Shown: piece by piece, positions 16,736 through 26,438 of the stretch
Numbering within the stretch: position 1 is the first letter of the stretch
Layout of the letters: every line of letters starts with the position of its first letter
Assembly: GCA_013215505.1 (NCBI GenBank)
Contig: JABSQZ010000022.1
Coordinates: forward strand, 56,985-120,984
Reading direction: 5' to 3'
Length of the DNA stretch: 64,000 nucleotides
From: Oceanospirillaceae bacterium
GTDB taxonomy: Bacteria; Pseudomonadota; Gammaproteobacteria; Pseudomonadales; Balneatricaceae
Notes under the pieces: generated by a model
Database searches by the model: none
What the model was told of the DNA's origin: nothing
The model's input: the letters and a program-made list of their open reading frames with translations, nothing else
Translations under genes and position numbers: made by a program

Positions 16736-17680
16736 ATGGATGTATTAGGGGATGTACTCAGAGTATTGCGCTTGCGCGGTAGTCTGTATTTTAACACCTG
16801 TTTTTGTGCGCCTTGGGGGATGCAGATGTCCAGCAGTTCCCATGCTAGTTTTCATATCATAGTCAAAGGTGATGCCTGGTTAAAACTTGACAGTGATGCT
16901 AAGCCGATAAAATTACAGCAGGGGGATATCGTATTGTTCCCCACCAGTGCGCCACACGCGATCAGTGACAAGTTGGATAGCCAGTGTCTTAAAGGTGAAG
17001 AAGTGGTGACTGCCTATCAAAATCAACAGCCGCTGTTTGCAGCTAACTCAACTGATAACAATCAGCCGGAGTTCAACATCATCTGCGGTTATGTAGAATT
17101 CGACCGCTCTCTTTCACACCCCTTCTTAAGCAATTTACCTGAATTAATTCATATAGACGGACAATTGCGTTCGCGTTTTAAGTGGCTGGACAGCGCCATT
17201 GAGCAAATTGTATTAGAGTCTTCAGAGCAGCAACCTGGCAGTGCGGTACTGATCGATAGATTTACCGAGATACTGTTCATTCAAATGATTAGGAGCTACG
17301 CGCAAATACAGGTAAAAAGTCACAGTTATTTTTCAGCACTGTTAGATAATCAACTCTGCACTGCGCTGTCACTGATGCACAACGCTGCGGATAGGGACTG
17401 GAGCGTGGAGTTACTCGCCGGGGAAGTGGCGATGTCGCGCTCGGCTTTTTACGCCAGGTTTAATGACTATATTGGTGTTCCTCCGATGAAATACCTGTTT
17501 GAATGGCGCATGCTGCAGGCCAAACAAAAAATTCAGAGCAGCCAAAAATCTCTATCGCTGGTGGCACAAGAAGTAGGCTATCAATCAGATAGTGCCTTTC
17601 AAAAAGCTTTTAAAAGATTCTTTAGTTATACCCCAGCCTCATTGCGTAAAAAAAATAATGCAGATACCGATAGCCGCTGA
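16736..17680 (+). CDS. AraC-family regulator with N-terminal cupin
   Basis: A 314-residue regulator. The N-terminal cupin sensor (~1-110) carries SFHIIVKGDAWLKL and GDIVLFPTSAPHAI, and the C-terminal part has a two-helix-turn-helix AraC domain (~210-310), with LAGEVAMSRSAFYARF and LVAQEVGYQSDSAFQKAFKR. The start at ATG 16736 gives the MDVLGDVLRVLRLRG N-terminus usual for this subfamily and sits after GGGAAG; a TTG at 16697 in the same frame has no support. It is divergent from the exported isochorismatase-like hydrolase, its likely target. Confidence 0.92.
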   Translation: MDVLGDVLRVLRLRGSLYFNTCFCAPWGMQMSSSSHASFHIIVKGDAWLKLDSDAKPIKLQQGDIVLFPTSAPHAISDKLDSQCLKGEEVVTAYQNQQPLFAANSTDNNQPEFNIICGYVEFDRSLSHPFLSNLPELIHIDGQLRSRFKWLDSAIEQIVLESSEQQPGSAVLIDRFTEILFIQMIRSYAQIQVKSHSYFSALLDNQLCTALSLMHNAADRDWSVELLAGEVAMSRSAFYARFNDYIGVPPMKYLFEWRMLQAKQKIQSSQKSLSLVAQEVGYQSDSAFQKAFKRFFSYTPASLRKKNNADTDSR

Positions 17681-17724
17681 AATGCGTTTGCTATTGGCAA
17701 ACTAAAGCTATCCGAATCACTCCC

Positions 17725-17827
17725 TTAGCATAATTGACTCAACTGCTGTTGCACAATTTTGTCGAAAAAATCACTGAGTGGGTGAGCATAATTAAACGCA
17801 TCGATGACTGTTGAAGAAGACTGGTTG
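17725..17827 (-). pseudogene. Possible orphan C-terminal coding fragment
   Basis: Read on the minus strand, about 33 codons run open to a TAA at 17725, ending in a protein-like sequence (IDAFNYAHPLSDFFDKIVQQ then QLSQLC). A stop bounds it upstream and there is no start codon. It may be a decayed gene end, in keeping with gene-end fragments elsewhere in the window, but chance is not excluded. Confidence 0.25.
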
Positions 17828-17924
17828 GGGTGGCAAAATTAAAGTGCTCAATCGCAGATGAACAGGTATGATGTGCAGCTTATATAAAATCATCCTCTCA
17901 CCGTTTTATAGTTATAGGGTATGC

Positions 17925-18743
17925 ATGCAAACTAGGAATTATTTAGCTAAGCTTTCGGTTGCCGGATCGATGCTAATAGCGCTAAGCTCGGCGGCGAATA
18001 GCGCTCCACACAGTTATGCCGGACCCGATTCCGTGGCCAAATTTCACCCTCTGTGCCTGGATGTATTAAAACTGTGGCAGGAAGACGGTGGTGCGGTGGA
18101 TATGCAAAGCTGCGCACAGCAGTACCAAAACTCAGAAGTATTAGAGACCGCAGAGGGAGCATACTACGCGCAACGTCCTGAGGGACAGCCCGGTTACATG
18201 GCATATAAACCCATTGGTACTTTAGATAATTCCATGGAGCTGCTGCTGGTATACGATAAGCGTCTGCACAATCCTATTACTTCCATATACTTTATCGGCA
18301 AAATCCCCGGTTCTGAGCTAACACGGGATTTTTTGACGACTATCGAAGAGGGTGGAGACAGGTGTTTAGGCGGGGTCAATGCTGCCAGGCTGATCTCCTC
18401 TTCACGTCTGGAAGTAGACCTGAATGCCACAGTGCATCAGATGCTGACTTTTTTGGACGACAGCGCTAGCGCCGATACGTCCACTATCTCATTCAAGCCG
18501 AAGAATTATCAAGCCTATGCCTGTGCCGGAATTATCACTAAGAGCTATGACCTACTGACGAATAATATGCATTACTCCAAGGTCTCTTTTACCCGGGATG
18601 AGTCGCGTAAAGTGATAGACAAAAGTGCTAAATGTTACGATAAATTTGTGGCCGAGAATCTCGCTGAGGACAAAGTGTTAGATATGACTGAATATGCACA
18701 ATTTCTGGTCGACTATAAAAATAGCTGCGGGGCGGTGAAGTAA
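17925..18743 (+). CDS. Exported hypothetical protein with conserved cysteines
   Basis: A 272-residue protein with a signal peptide (MQTRNYLAKLSVAGSMLIAL then SSAANSA, cut near residue 27). The mature part has about six cysteines (PLCLDVL, QSCAQQY, GDRCLGG, AYACAGI, KCYDKF, KNSCGAV), enough for three disulfides in the periplasm. No enzyme motif or membrane segment was recognised. ATG 17925 is preferred over 17868 because AGGG lies five bases upstream and it starts the signal peptide cleanly. The stop is only 6 bp before sbcD, so they may share a transcript, though no functional link is evident. Confidence 0.75.
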   Translation: MQTRNYLAKLSVAGSMLIALSSAANSAPHSYAGPDSVAKFHPLCLDVLKLWQEDGGAVDMQSCAQQYQNSEVLETAEGAYYAQRPEGQPGYMAYKPIGTLDNSMELLLVYDKRLHNPITSIYFIGKIPGSELTRDFLTTIEEGGDRCLGGVNAARLISSSRLEVDLNATVHQMLTFLDDSASADTSTISFKPKNYQAYACAGIITKSYDLLTNNMHYSKVSFTRDESRKVIDKSAKCYDKFVAENLAEDKVLDMTEYAQFLVDYKNSCGAVK

Positions 18744-18749
18744 TAGCTG

Positions 18750-19895
18750 ATGCGATTTTTACATACTTCTGACTGGCACATTGGCAGATCTTTTCACAAT
18801 GTATCACTACTGCAAGACCAGGCCTTTATTCTCGAACAAATTATCGATATTGCCCGCGCTGAAAAAGTGGCTGCTATCGTAGTGGCTGGGGATATATATG
18901 ACAGATCTGTTCCCCCTGCTGCTGCAGTGGAACTGCTCGATCAAGTGGTCGATAAAATCATTGTAGAGCTAAAAATTGCCCTAATCATCATCCCCGGTAA
19001 TCACGATAGCGCTCAGCGCCTGGGTTTTGCCTCCAGGCAGTTGCAGTACAGTGGTTTATATATATTGGGCAATTTACAGCCTGAGTTGGAATCTGTTGTG
19101 TTGACTGATGAGCATGGAGAAGTAGCGTTTTGGGGAATGCCCTATGCGGACCCGGCGGCGGTGCGCAGTGCTTTTAAAGTTGAGGCCAGTAGCCATGATC
19201 AGGCCATTAAGGTTCTCTGTGAAACCGCTGTCGCTAACTTTCAACAAGGACAGCGAAATGTCGCTTTAAGTCATTGTTTTATTGATGGTAGTAGTGAGTC
19301 TGATTCTGAGCGCCCGCTATCTATAGGGGGTGCAGACCGAGTCGACTGGCAACATTTTAGTGCCTTTGATTATGTAGCGTTAGGGCACTTACACGGTCGC
19401 CAATTTAAAGGTAGAGAGTGCATCAGGTACTCGGGCTCAATTCTAAAATATTCATTTTCCGAAGAGCAGCAGATCAAGTCGGTTGTTATTGTCGATATGG
19501 GTCAGGCAGGGGAATGTGAAATCCATCAAGTCGCTTTGCAACCGCTGCGAAATATGCGCTCTATCACCGGTGAATTAAAACAGATATTGGAGCGCGCTGA
19601 GGGCGACCCGAATCGGCACGACTATCTGCTGATAAAGCTGACTGACTCACAGGCAATACTCGATGTAATGGGGAAGTTGCGGGCTCTGTATCCGAATATT
19701 TTGCATTTAGAACGACCGGGGCTAATGGCACTTAAATCTACTACTGGGTTGCAACCACAGCAAATCAATGCCAATGAGATGTCGATGTTTGGAGATTTTT
19801 TTGCGCAAGTAATGGATAGAGAACTGTCCAAAGATGAGTCCTCACTGGTGCAAAAAGTAATAGAAGATCTGCACGTTGAGGAGGGTGGTACATGA
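18750..19895 (+). CDS. sbcD: Exonuclease subunit SbcD (Mre11-type nuclease)
   Basis: The nuclease half of the SbcCD complex, which opens DNA hairpins and processes double-strand ends. At 381 residues it shows all metallophosphoesterase motifs: TSDWHIG (Asp8, His10), VVAGDIYDRS, IIPGNHDSAQ, ALSHCFIDG and ALGHLHGRQ. The stop overlaps the sbcC start by 4 bp (ATGA), the usual sign of translational coupling. SbcCD removes long palindromes, which is relevant in a window with several perfect hairpins. Confidence 0.96.
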   Translation: MRFLHTSDWHIGRSFHNVSLLQDQAFILEQIIDIARAEKVAAIVVAGDIYDRSVPPAAAVELLDQVVDKIIVELKIALIIIPGNHDSAQRLGFASRQLQYSGLYILGNLQPELESVVLTDEHGEVAFWGMPYADPAAVRSAFKVEASSHDQAIKVLCETAVANFQQGQRNVALSHCFIDGSSESDSERPLSIGGADRVDWQHFSAFDYVALGHLHGRQFKGRECIRYSGSILKYSFSEEQQIKSVVIVDMGQAGECEIHQVALQPLRNMRSITGELKQILERAEGDPNRHDYLLIKLTDSQAILDVMGKLRALYPNILHLERPGLMALKSTTGLQPQQINANEMSMFGDFFAQVMDRELSKDESSLVQKVIEDLHVEEGGT

Positions 19896-22800
19896 AACCT
19901 ATCACTCTGAAGATAAGTGCATTTGGGCCTTTTGCCGGTAGCGAATTTATCGACTTCAGGCTGCTCGGTGAGCAGCCGTTATTTTTGATAAATGGGGTTA
20001 CTGGCGCAGGTAAGACAACTATTCTAGACGCTATCTGTTTTGCGCTGTATGGCAAAACCACCGGTGAAGATCGAGATGCCACGCAGATGCGTTGCGATCA
20101 TGCAGGCGCTGAAAAGCTCACCTCTATTGAGCTGCTGTTTGCCATTAATGAGTGCTATTACAGTATCAAACGCATTCCCGAGCAGTGGCGGCCAAAAGCT
20201 AAAGGTGAGGGAGTGACCCGCCAGTCGGCTGAGGCACAGTTATGGCAGAGTAATGCCGAAGGTGAAGAAGTTCGGGTGCTTGTCAGTCAGAAAGTCACCG
20301 AGGCAAACCGGGAGATAGAATTACTGACAGGCTTAAATGTCGATCAGTTCCGGCAAGTGATGGTTTTGCCTCAGGGGCAATTCCGTAAATTGTTGATGGC
20401 GGACTCAAAAGACCGAGAGGCGATTTTTAGTAAATTATTTTCAACCTCGATTTATAAGCGTATTGAAAATCAATTAAAAGAGCAGGCCACAGCACTGAAA
20501 CGTGAAGTGGGTGATTTACAGCGGTTACAGCAAGGGTTGTTGCATGGCTTAGGGTTCGATAATGTCACCGAGTTAGAGGCAGCTATTGTGCTGCACCAGA
20601 GCGAGGAAAAAACCGCGGCGACAATTAAGACCAGCGCGCAGCAACAGTACCTGAGTCATACTAAAGCCTTTGAACAGGCCAAAAATTTACAGCGCAGCTT
20701 TGATCAACTGCGTCTGTTAGAAGAGCAGCAACAACAGCTTAAGGCGCAACAGAGTCATATAGTCGCGGTTAAACAGCGGTTGTTGAGGGCGGAAGAAGCA
20801 CAAAAAATTACCGCCAGTTATCAATCTCAACAAGATTTGTTACAGCAGCTTCCCCAGGCACAAGCGGCCATTAATCAGTCACAGCAACAGCTCGAGCAAA
20901 GCCAGATAGTCTTGAAAACTGCTCAGCAGGCGCAGAGTGGCTCGCCGTTGATTCGCCAGAAAATCGACACAGCAAAAGCCCAGTTAATTGAATTTAAAAG
21001 GCACTCTGACAGTGCGTTTGAGCTCAATCAAGCACAACGCAGCAGTGAAAAGCTGTCAATTGAACAGCGACAATGCCAGCAGAATGTTGCTAAAACGTCC
21101 AGACAAGTTGCCGACTTGCAGGGAGAAAAGCTCAGTATTAGCGAGTCAATCGCGGCGGCAGAAATACAACTGCAACAGTTGGCCGATCCGGCAGTGGCGC
21201 TACTGGAGGCTGAGCAGAAAATTCAGCAGCTGTTAGAGATCGAGACATTACAAAAAAAACTGCAGGAGCAACAGCAGCTGTTGCAGGGTCTAAAAGTTTC
21301 AGGCGCTAAAGTCAGCGCAACGGCCAGTGAAAAAACCACTGCGGTCAGCCAGTTGGAAATGCAGTGGCACTTATCTCAGGCGCAGCGCCTGGCGCAGCAG
21401 TTACAGGAAGATCAGCCCTGTCCGGTCTGTGGCTCAATTGAGCATCCGGCGATCGCCACAACAGATGTCGCACTGGTCACTCTGGCGCAGATAGAGAAGG
21501 CCAAAGTCACGGCGCTGCAATGGCAGGAGAAATTGGCTGCAGAGCGCGATTTATATTCCAGTACCAGGGCGCAGGGTAAAGCGCTGCAACAGCAGCTAGA
21601 AACCAGCACTGCAAGTTTTGAGGCTTCTCTGGCTGACAGTGAAATGGCTGCAGAGCACCCCAAGCTACATTACTGGCAACAACAGCAGCGAAATGCACAG
21701 CGAGCCATCACCCAGTTAAGTGATCACAAAGTGCTGTTACAGCGCTCTGCGAAGAAGACCAAGCAGCTGGATCAACTAGAACAACAGGCGCAGCAATTAC
21801 AGAGTCAGCAAGCGCAAATGTTGATTGATGTAGAGCAGCAGCTGGCAGTCGTTAATGATCTGTTAGCACGCTGTGTACAGAAGTTACCTGAAGCATTTCG
21901 TGTGGCCGGGGCCCTGGAGGCAGCAGTGGCAGAAAAAAGTCAGTTGCTAACCGAGTTAGAGGCGCAGATTGAAGCACTGGCGGAGCAGTTTATCAATGCA
22001 CAGGGCGCTGAAAAAGCGGCGCAGGCGAAAAATCAGGCGCAGCTGGATCTGTTGCAGCAACTGCAGCTGCGAGTAACAACCGGGCAAGCGCTGTTGGATA
22101 CTGCCCTGCAGGGCAGTTTCTTTAATTCTGAGATAGAGTATTTGCAAGCTTGTACGGCCATTGATGTTGTTCAGCAATTGCGAGAAGAAATAAATAGTTA
22201 CGAGCAGCAACGGAAGAAAATAGAAGGGGCGTTGCAAGCTCAGCAAGTGTTGGTCGGTACAGCGCAAGCGGCTGATTTAACGTTATTGCAACAACAGCTT
22301 GAGCAGTCGCTGCTACAGCAGCGAAGCGTTGAACAGCTTTGGTCTGACATTGATAAAAAGTTGGCGACTTTAGTCAATGGTGTAAAAAAAATCAGTCAGA
22401 CGCAATCTCAAAAGCAAAAGTTAGAAGAGCGTTATGCCGTTGTTGGTACCTTGAGTGACGTGGCTAATGGTGCTACCGGAGATAAGCTCAGCTTACAGCG
22501 ATTTGTACTCAGCGCACTACTTGATGATGTGTTAATCGAGGCCAGCTCTCGTCTACAGTCCATGAGCAATGGACGCTATCAGTTGCTACGCAAAGAGCAA
22601 CGGGCTAAAGGCAATAAAGCCTCTGGACTGGAGCTTGAGGTTGATGATGCCTACACCGGGAAAGTCCGGCCGGTCTCCACCTTGTCAGGTGGAGAGAGTT
22701 TCATGGCGGCACTGGCGCTGGCTTTGGGTCTTTCTGGGGTGGTTCAGGCATACGCGGGTGGCATAGTGCTAGATACGCTATTTATCGATGAAGGTTTTGG

Positions 22801-22972
22801 TAGCTTAGATGCTGAAGCGCTGGAACTGGCGATACGCACCTTGGTCGACCTGCAGCGAAGCGGGCGGATGATTGGGGTGATCTCCCACGTGGCGGAGTTA
22901 AAAGAGCAAATGCCAGTGCGCATCGACATCAGCACTGATCAGAGTGGCTCGCACTTGCAGCTGGTGTGTTAA
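19892..22972 (+). CDS. sbcC: Exonuclease subunit SbcC (Rad50-type ATPase)
   Basis: The ATPase half of SbcCD, 1026 residues, in the usual size range. Walker A is GVTGAGKTT (residues ~35-43). Two very Gln-rich coiled-coil arms follow, with the zinc hook CPVC at Cys510-Cys513 near the middle. The C-terminal half carries the ABC signature LSGGESFMAALALALG and Walker B LFIDEGFGSLDAEAL. The zinc hook joins two molecules across DNA ends. It is translationally coupled to sbcD. The stop comes 6 bp before the convergent ychJ stop. Confidence 0.97.
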   Translation: MKPITLKISAFGPFAGSEFIDFRLLGEQPLFLINGVTGAGKTTILDAICFALYGKTTGEDRDATQMRCDHAGAEKLTSIELLFAINECYYSIKRIPEQWRPKAKGEGVTRQSAEAQLWQSNAEGEEVRVLVSQKVTEANREIELLTGLNVDQFRQVMVLPQGQFRKLLMADSKDREAIFSKLFSTSIYKRIENQLKEQATALKREVGDLQRLQQGLLHGLGFDNVTELEAAIVLHQSEEKTAATIKTSAQQQYLSHTKAFEQAKNLQRSFDQLRLLEEQQQQLKAQQSHIVAVKQRLLRAEEAQKITASYQSQQDLLQQLPQAQAAINQSQQQLEQSQIVLKTAQQAQSGSPLIRQKIDTAKAQLIEFKRHSDSAFELNQAQRSSEKLSIEQRQCQQNVAKTSRQVADLQGEKLSISESIAAAEIQLQQLADPAVALLEAEQKIQQLLEIETLQKKLQEQQQLLQGLKVSGAKVSATASEKTTAVSQLEMQWHLSQAQRLAQQLQEDQPCPVCGSIEHPAIATTDVALVTLAQIEKAKVTALQWQEKLAAERDLYSSTRAQGKALQQQLETSTASFEASLADSEMAAEHPKLHYWQQQQRNAQRAITQLSDHKVLLQRSAKKTKQLDQLEQQAQQLQSQQAQMLIDVEQQLAVVNDLLARCVQKLPEAFRVAGALEAAVAEKSQLLTELEAQIEALAEQFINAQGAEKAAQAKNQAQLDLLQQLQLRVTTGQALLDTALQGSFFNSEIEYLQACTAIDVVQQLREEINSYEQQRKKIEGALQAQQVLVGTAQAADLTLLQQQLEQSLLQQRSVEQLWSDIDKKLATLVNGVKKISQTQSQKQKLEERYAVVGTLSDVANGATGDKLSLQRFVLSALLDDVLIEASSRLQSMSNGRYQLLRKEQRAKGNKASGLELEVDDAYTGKVRPVSTLSGGESFMAALALALGLSGVVQAYAGGIVLDTLFIDEGFGSLDAEALELAIRTLVDLQRSGRMIGVISHVAELKEQMPVRIDISTDQSGSHLQLVC

Positions 22973-22978
22973 TAGCGG

Positions 22979-23476
22979 TTATTTACCGCAACATTTTTTG
23001 TGCTTTTTGCCGCTGTTGCACGGACAGGGGGCATTTCTGCCCACTTTAGTGGCTGTGGCGGTATTGTCGCTCTGCGCTGGGGTGGGAAAAGTGCCGTCAA
23101 TATAGCGCCAATAGCGATGCTCGCCAACTTGTTCCCTGAGAAAGCGTGAGCGCTCGTGTAGTAGCTGCAGTTGTCCGTCTTCCATATACCAAGCTTTGAA
23201 CTCGACAAAAGCCGTATCATCGACGGCCTCTGGACTGTCGATGATTTGTAGCTTTATCCAGTCTATCTCAGCCGCGACGGCAATCTCGTCGCGCTCGCTG
23301 TGGCTGTTGCAACGAGAGTGATAAGTGCGCAGTACAAAGTCTATATTGGCTGTGACAAAAGCTGTGTAGCGGGCTCGCATCAGCTGTTCGGCAGCAACGG
23401 CTAAGCTTTCATCTGCGTGGATTAGCGCGCAGCAAGCGGCGAGAGTTTTCCCGGATCCGCAGGGGCAGTTTTTCAT
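22979..23476 (-). CDS. ychJ: YchJ family SEC-C motif protein
   Basis: A 165-residue protein of the UPF0225/YchJ family, function unknown. It has a SEC-C zinc-binding motif at each end: CPCGSGKTLAACC at residues 4-16 and CPCNSGKKHKKCC at the C-terminus. The middle is an NTF2-like YchJ domain (LMRARYTAFVTANIDFVLRT, WYMEDGQLQLLHERSRF). SEC-C motifs bind zinc and in SecA contact SecB or ribosomes; no partner is known here. It is convergent with sbcC. Confidence 0.9.
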   Translation of the reverse strand: MKNCPCGSGKTLAACCALIHADESLAVAAEQLMRARYTAFVTANIDFVLRTYHSRCNSHSERDEIAVAAEIDWIKLQIIDSPEAVDDTAFVEFKAWYMEDGQLQLLHERSRFLREQVGEHRYWRYIDGTFPTPAQSDNTATATKVGRNAPCPCNSGKKHKKCCGK

Positions 23477-23790
23477 TCAGATTCCTAAAATAATTGAGCT
23501 GAGAAGGCTATGTTAGCTGTTTTTTTTGCTCTGCGCGTTAGTAAAGTCAGACTTTAGTCCAAGCGTTTAGATCGGTCCTGAAATTTAGCACTAATAATCC
23601 CTGAATAAGTGGAATTACCCGTAGCCTATTGGTAATTATTCGCGGATAATGCTGGGTTCTTATTTTTTGTCGATACTGAGAAAAAAGAGACATAGCTCGA
23701 AAAGAGACTAGATTAACTGAGGAGCATGAGAGCAAGCCCACAGAGAAATAACTGGACTTATTCGCATGATCCATAACTAAGAGAATAGCA
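23477..23790. other. Intergenic region upstream of asd
   Basis: 314 bp between the divergent ychJ and asd starts. No lysine riboswitch core, tRNA or convincing promoter pair was recognised. A purine-rich AAGAGAATAG precedes the asd ATG as a modest ribosome site. Confidence 0.5.
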
Positions 23791-24903
23791 ATGAAACGTG
23801 TAGGATTTGTCGGTTGGCGCGGAATGGTTGGTTCTGTGTTAATGCAGCGTATGATAGAGGAAGGCGATTTTAATCACATTGATGAGCCCGTTTTCTTTAC
23901 CACATCACAAATTGGTCAGGCGGGTCCGGATATTGGTAAAACCATTCCGACCTTAAAAGACGCGACCGATATTGATGAGCTGAAAACCATGGATGCTATT
24001 ATTTCCTGCCAGGGTGGTGATTACACAACAGCTGTCTATGCTGATTTGCGCAGTGCCGGCTGGCAAGGGTACTGGATCGATGCGGCTTCTACCTTGCGCA
24101 TGGCCGATGACAGTATCATTGTTTTAGATCCGGTGAATCGAGATATTATCGATAGAGGAATACATTCGGGCATTAAAACTTTTGCCGGTGGCAATTGTAC
24201 CGTGTCACTGATGTTGATGGCGCTCGGCGGTTTGTTTAAAGGTGGCCATATTGAATGGCTGACATCTATGACTTACCAGGCGGCATCGGGCGGTGGTGCT
24301 CGGCATATGCGTGAGTTGATCAGCCAGATGGGGGTGATACACAGCAGTGTTGCCGATCAGTTGGACAGTGGTTCGGCTATTTTGGCACTGGATGAAAAAG
24401 TTTCTCGGACACTGTTAAGCAGTGGTATGCCGGTAGATCAGTTTGGTGTGCCGCTAGCGGGAAGTTTGATTCCCTGGATTGATGCCCAGTTAGACAATGG
24501 TCAGAGCAAAGAAGAATGGAAAGGTTTTGTTGAAACCAACAAAATACTAGGTAAATTAGAGGCGCCCATTCCTATCGACGGCACTTGCGTGCGCATCGGG
24601 GCTATGCGTTGTCACTCTCAAGCTTTTACCATTAAGTTAAATAAAGATATCCCCCTTGGTGAGATAGAGGATATGTTGGCACAAGCGAATGATTGGGTCA
24701 GCGTAGTGCCGAACAAGAAAGAGCAGACATTGACCGACCTGACGCCGGCGAAAGTAACCGGTACCTTAAATGTCCCTGTAGGTCGATTGAGAAAAATGAA
24801 TATTGGTCGACAATATTTAAATGCTTTTAGTGTCGGTGATCAGTTGTTATGGGGGGCGGCAGAGCCATTGCGTCGAACCTTGCGGATTCTGCTGCAAGCT
24901 TAA
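23791..24903 (+). CDS. asd: Aspartate-semialdehyde dehydrogenase (enterobacterial type)
   Basis: Makes aspartate semialdehyde from aspartyl phosphate with NADPH, the branch-point to lysine, diaminopimelate, threonine and methionine. At 370 residues it matches the E. coli-type enzyme. N-terminal [14 protein letters not shown] binds NADP; catalytic residues are present as Cys in GGNCTVSLM, Gln in TYQAASGGG and the Arg/His pair in [13 protein letters not shown]. It is followed by a rho-independent terminator and then by a second, distantly related family member, as in Pseudomonas (asd - usg - fimV). Confidence 0.96.
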   Translation: MKRVGFVGWRGMVGSVLMQRMIEEGDFNHIDEPVFFTTSQIGQAGPDIGKTIPTLKDATDIDELKTMDAIISCQGGDYTTAVYADLRSAGWQGYWIDAASTLRMADDSIIVLDPVNRDIIDRGIHSGIKTFAGGNCTVSLMLMALGGLFKGGHIEWLTSMTYQAASGGGARHMRELISQMGVIHSSVADQLDSGSAILALDEKVSRTLLSSGMPVDQFGVPLAGSLIPWIDAQLDNGQSKEEWKGFVETNKILGKLEAPIPIDGTCVRIGAMRCHSQAFTIKLNKDIPLGEIEDMLAQANDWVSVVPNKKEQTLTDLTPAKVTGTLNVPVGRLRKMNIGRQYLNAFSVGDQLLWGAAEPLRRTLRILLQA

Positions 24904-24924
24904 GCGACGATATTGGTGAGTGGT

Positions 24925-24953
24925 AGCCCGATTTATCGGGCTTTTTAGTTTTT
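24925..24953 (+). terminator. Rho-independent terminator after asd
   Basis: AGCCCGA-TTTA-TCGGGCT forms a perfect 7-bp stem with a 4-base loop, followed by TTTTAGTTTTT. It separates asd from the second dehydrogenase gene, which therefore needs its own promoter. Confidence 0.9.
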
Positions 24954-25032
24954 ATTCGCTGCTCTAGTTTTATAGGGTAGTTAGTTGGCTTAAGAAATAG
25001 ATGGTCTTAAGCGGCAAAAGTATAGGTGAATT

Positions 25033-26055
25033 ATGAGTATTACATACGATGTAGCTGTTGTTGGTGCAACAGGTTTGGTTGGCGAGACAGTGCTGTCGAT
25101 ATTGGAGCAGCGCAACTTTCCCATAGGGACTATCTATCTGCTGGCCAGTGAGCGCTCTGTAGGTAAAAAAATTCAATTTCAAGGCAAGAGTGTCAGCGTT
25201 GAAAATTTGCAGGACTTTGATTTTTCGCAAACGCAAATAGCCTGGTTTTGTGCCGGTGGTAGCACTTCTGAAAAATATGCGCCAATTGCCGCTGATAGCG
25301 GTTGCATCGTCATAGATAACTCGAGTTTCTTTCGCAATGATTTCGATGTTCCGCTGGTCATACCTGAGGTAAATCCCGACAGTATTATCAATTATAGTGC
25401 CCGTAATATTATCGCCAACCCTAACTGCTCCACTATCCAAATGTTGCTAGCACTGGCGCCTATACATAGAGAGGTGGGCATTGAGCGCATCAATGTCTGC
25501 ACTTATCAGGCGGTATCAGGCTCAGGTAAAGCGGGGTTGGAAGAGCTGGCCAAACAGACCACTTCTCTGCTCAATGCCAGAGAGGTAGAAGTGAATGTCT
25601 ACTCGCAGCAGATTGCTTTTAATGTGCTGCCGCACATCGATGTTTTTCAAGACAATGGCTATACTCGCGAAGAGATGAAGATGGTCTGGGAAACCCATAA
25701 GATTCTTGAAGATGAAAGCATCGTAGTGAATCCTACCTGTGTGCGAGTGCCGGTTTTTCACGCACACAGTGAAGCTGTACATATTGATACCGCCGGGTAT
25801 ATCAGCGCCGATGAAGTGCGCACGCTACTGGCAGGCGCAGAGGGGGTCGAGGTCATAGATTCGCCGCAAACACAGGAATACGCATCGGCTGTAGTCAATG
25901 GCAGCGGTTCAGATAAAGTATTTGTCAGCCGTATCCGCGAGGACCTTGCAGGTAATAATGGTATTAACTTGTGGGTAGTCAGTGATAACGGTCGCAAAGG
26001 TGCGGCCTTGAACGCCGTGCAAATAGCTGAATTATTAATTGAAAAATATCTATAA
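25033..26055 (+). CDS. Second aspartate-semialdehyde dehydrogenase (usg-type position)
   Basis: A 340-residue member of the other bacterial ASADH subfamily. It has VAVVGATGLVGETVL for NADP binding and keeps the catalytic set: Cys in IANPNCSTIQM, Gln in TYQAVSGSGKAG, Arg in NPTCVRVPVF and His in HAHSEAV. In Pseudomonas this position holds a usg-like paralogue of unclear activity. Here the catalytic Cys, Gln, Arg and His all appear intact, so a second working enzyme is plausible. A 129-bp gap with a terminator separates it from asd. Confidence 0.9.
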   Translation: MSITYDVAVVGATGLVGETVLSILEQRNFPIGTIYLLASERSVGKKIQFQGKSVSVENLQDFDFSQTQIAWFCAGGSTSEKYAPIAADSGCIVIDNSSFFRNDFDVPLVIPEVNPDSIINYSARNIIANPNCSTIQMLLALAPIHREVGIERINVCTYQAVSGSGKAGLEELAKQTTSLLNAREVEVNVYSQQIAFNVLPHIDVFQDNGYTREEMKMVWETHKILEDESIVVNPTCVRVPVFHAHSEAVHIDTAGYISADEVRTLLAGAEGVEVIDSPQTQEYASAVVNGSGSDKVFVSRIREDLAGNNGINLWVVSDNGRKGAALNAVQIAELLIEKYL

Positions 26056-26438
26056 TATCCTATAAATAATATACACTTATTATTAATAGTGAGTAAAAGT
26101 TGAAGATTGATGCCTATTTAATTGACCTGTAGGGGCTAAATAGGTATCTTCATTAGCTTAATTTGCGTGATAACTTGTTGATTTTTCTACTCCTGTTTGC
26201 TGAAAAAAGCAACTTGATTCTACGGCTGTAAATACTCTGGTTTTCTGCAGTTGATTGTTTTATGAAGCTTTTTTCAAGTAAACATGAATGGAGTGTCAGT
26301 CTGTATTGACATTGAGCGCTTGGCTGAAGACTAAAATAGTCATTAACTTTATAAATACGCTACACAGTCGATATAAAATCTAGTTGAGTGGTCACAGGTT
26401 GTCAGCAAAGATTGAATTTTTTGGTTAAGGGATAATAG
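26056..26438. other. AT-rich intergenic region with long hairpin, upstream of fimV
   Basis: 383 bp. An imperfect hairpin at 26102-26151 has outer arms GAAGAT/ATCTTC and inner arms CCTATTTA/TAAATAGG; it could end the upstream transcript although no long T-run follows. A consensus -35 TTGACA at 26306-26311 is followed by TAAAAT at 26332-26337, but the 20-bp spacing is long for a standard promoter. No coding region was seen. Confidence 0.45.

Noticed and set aside
23477..23790. Lysine riboswitch upstream of asd
   Set aside because: The conserved L-box core was not found and no terminator or sequestering hairpin precedes the ATG.
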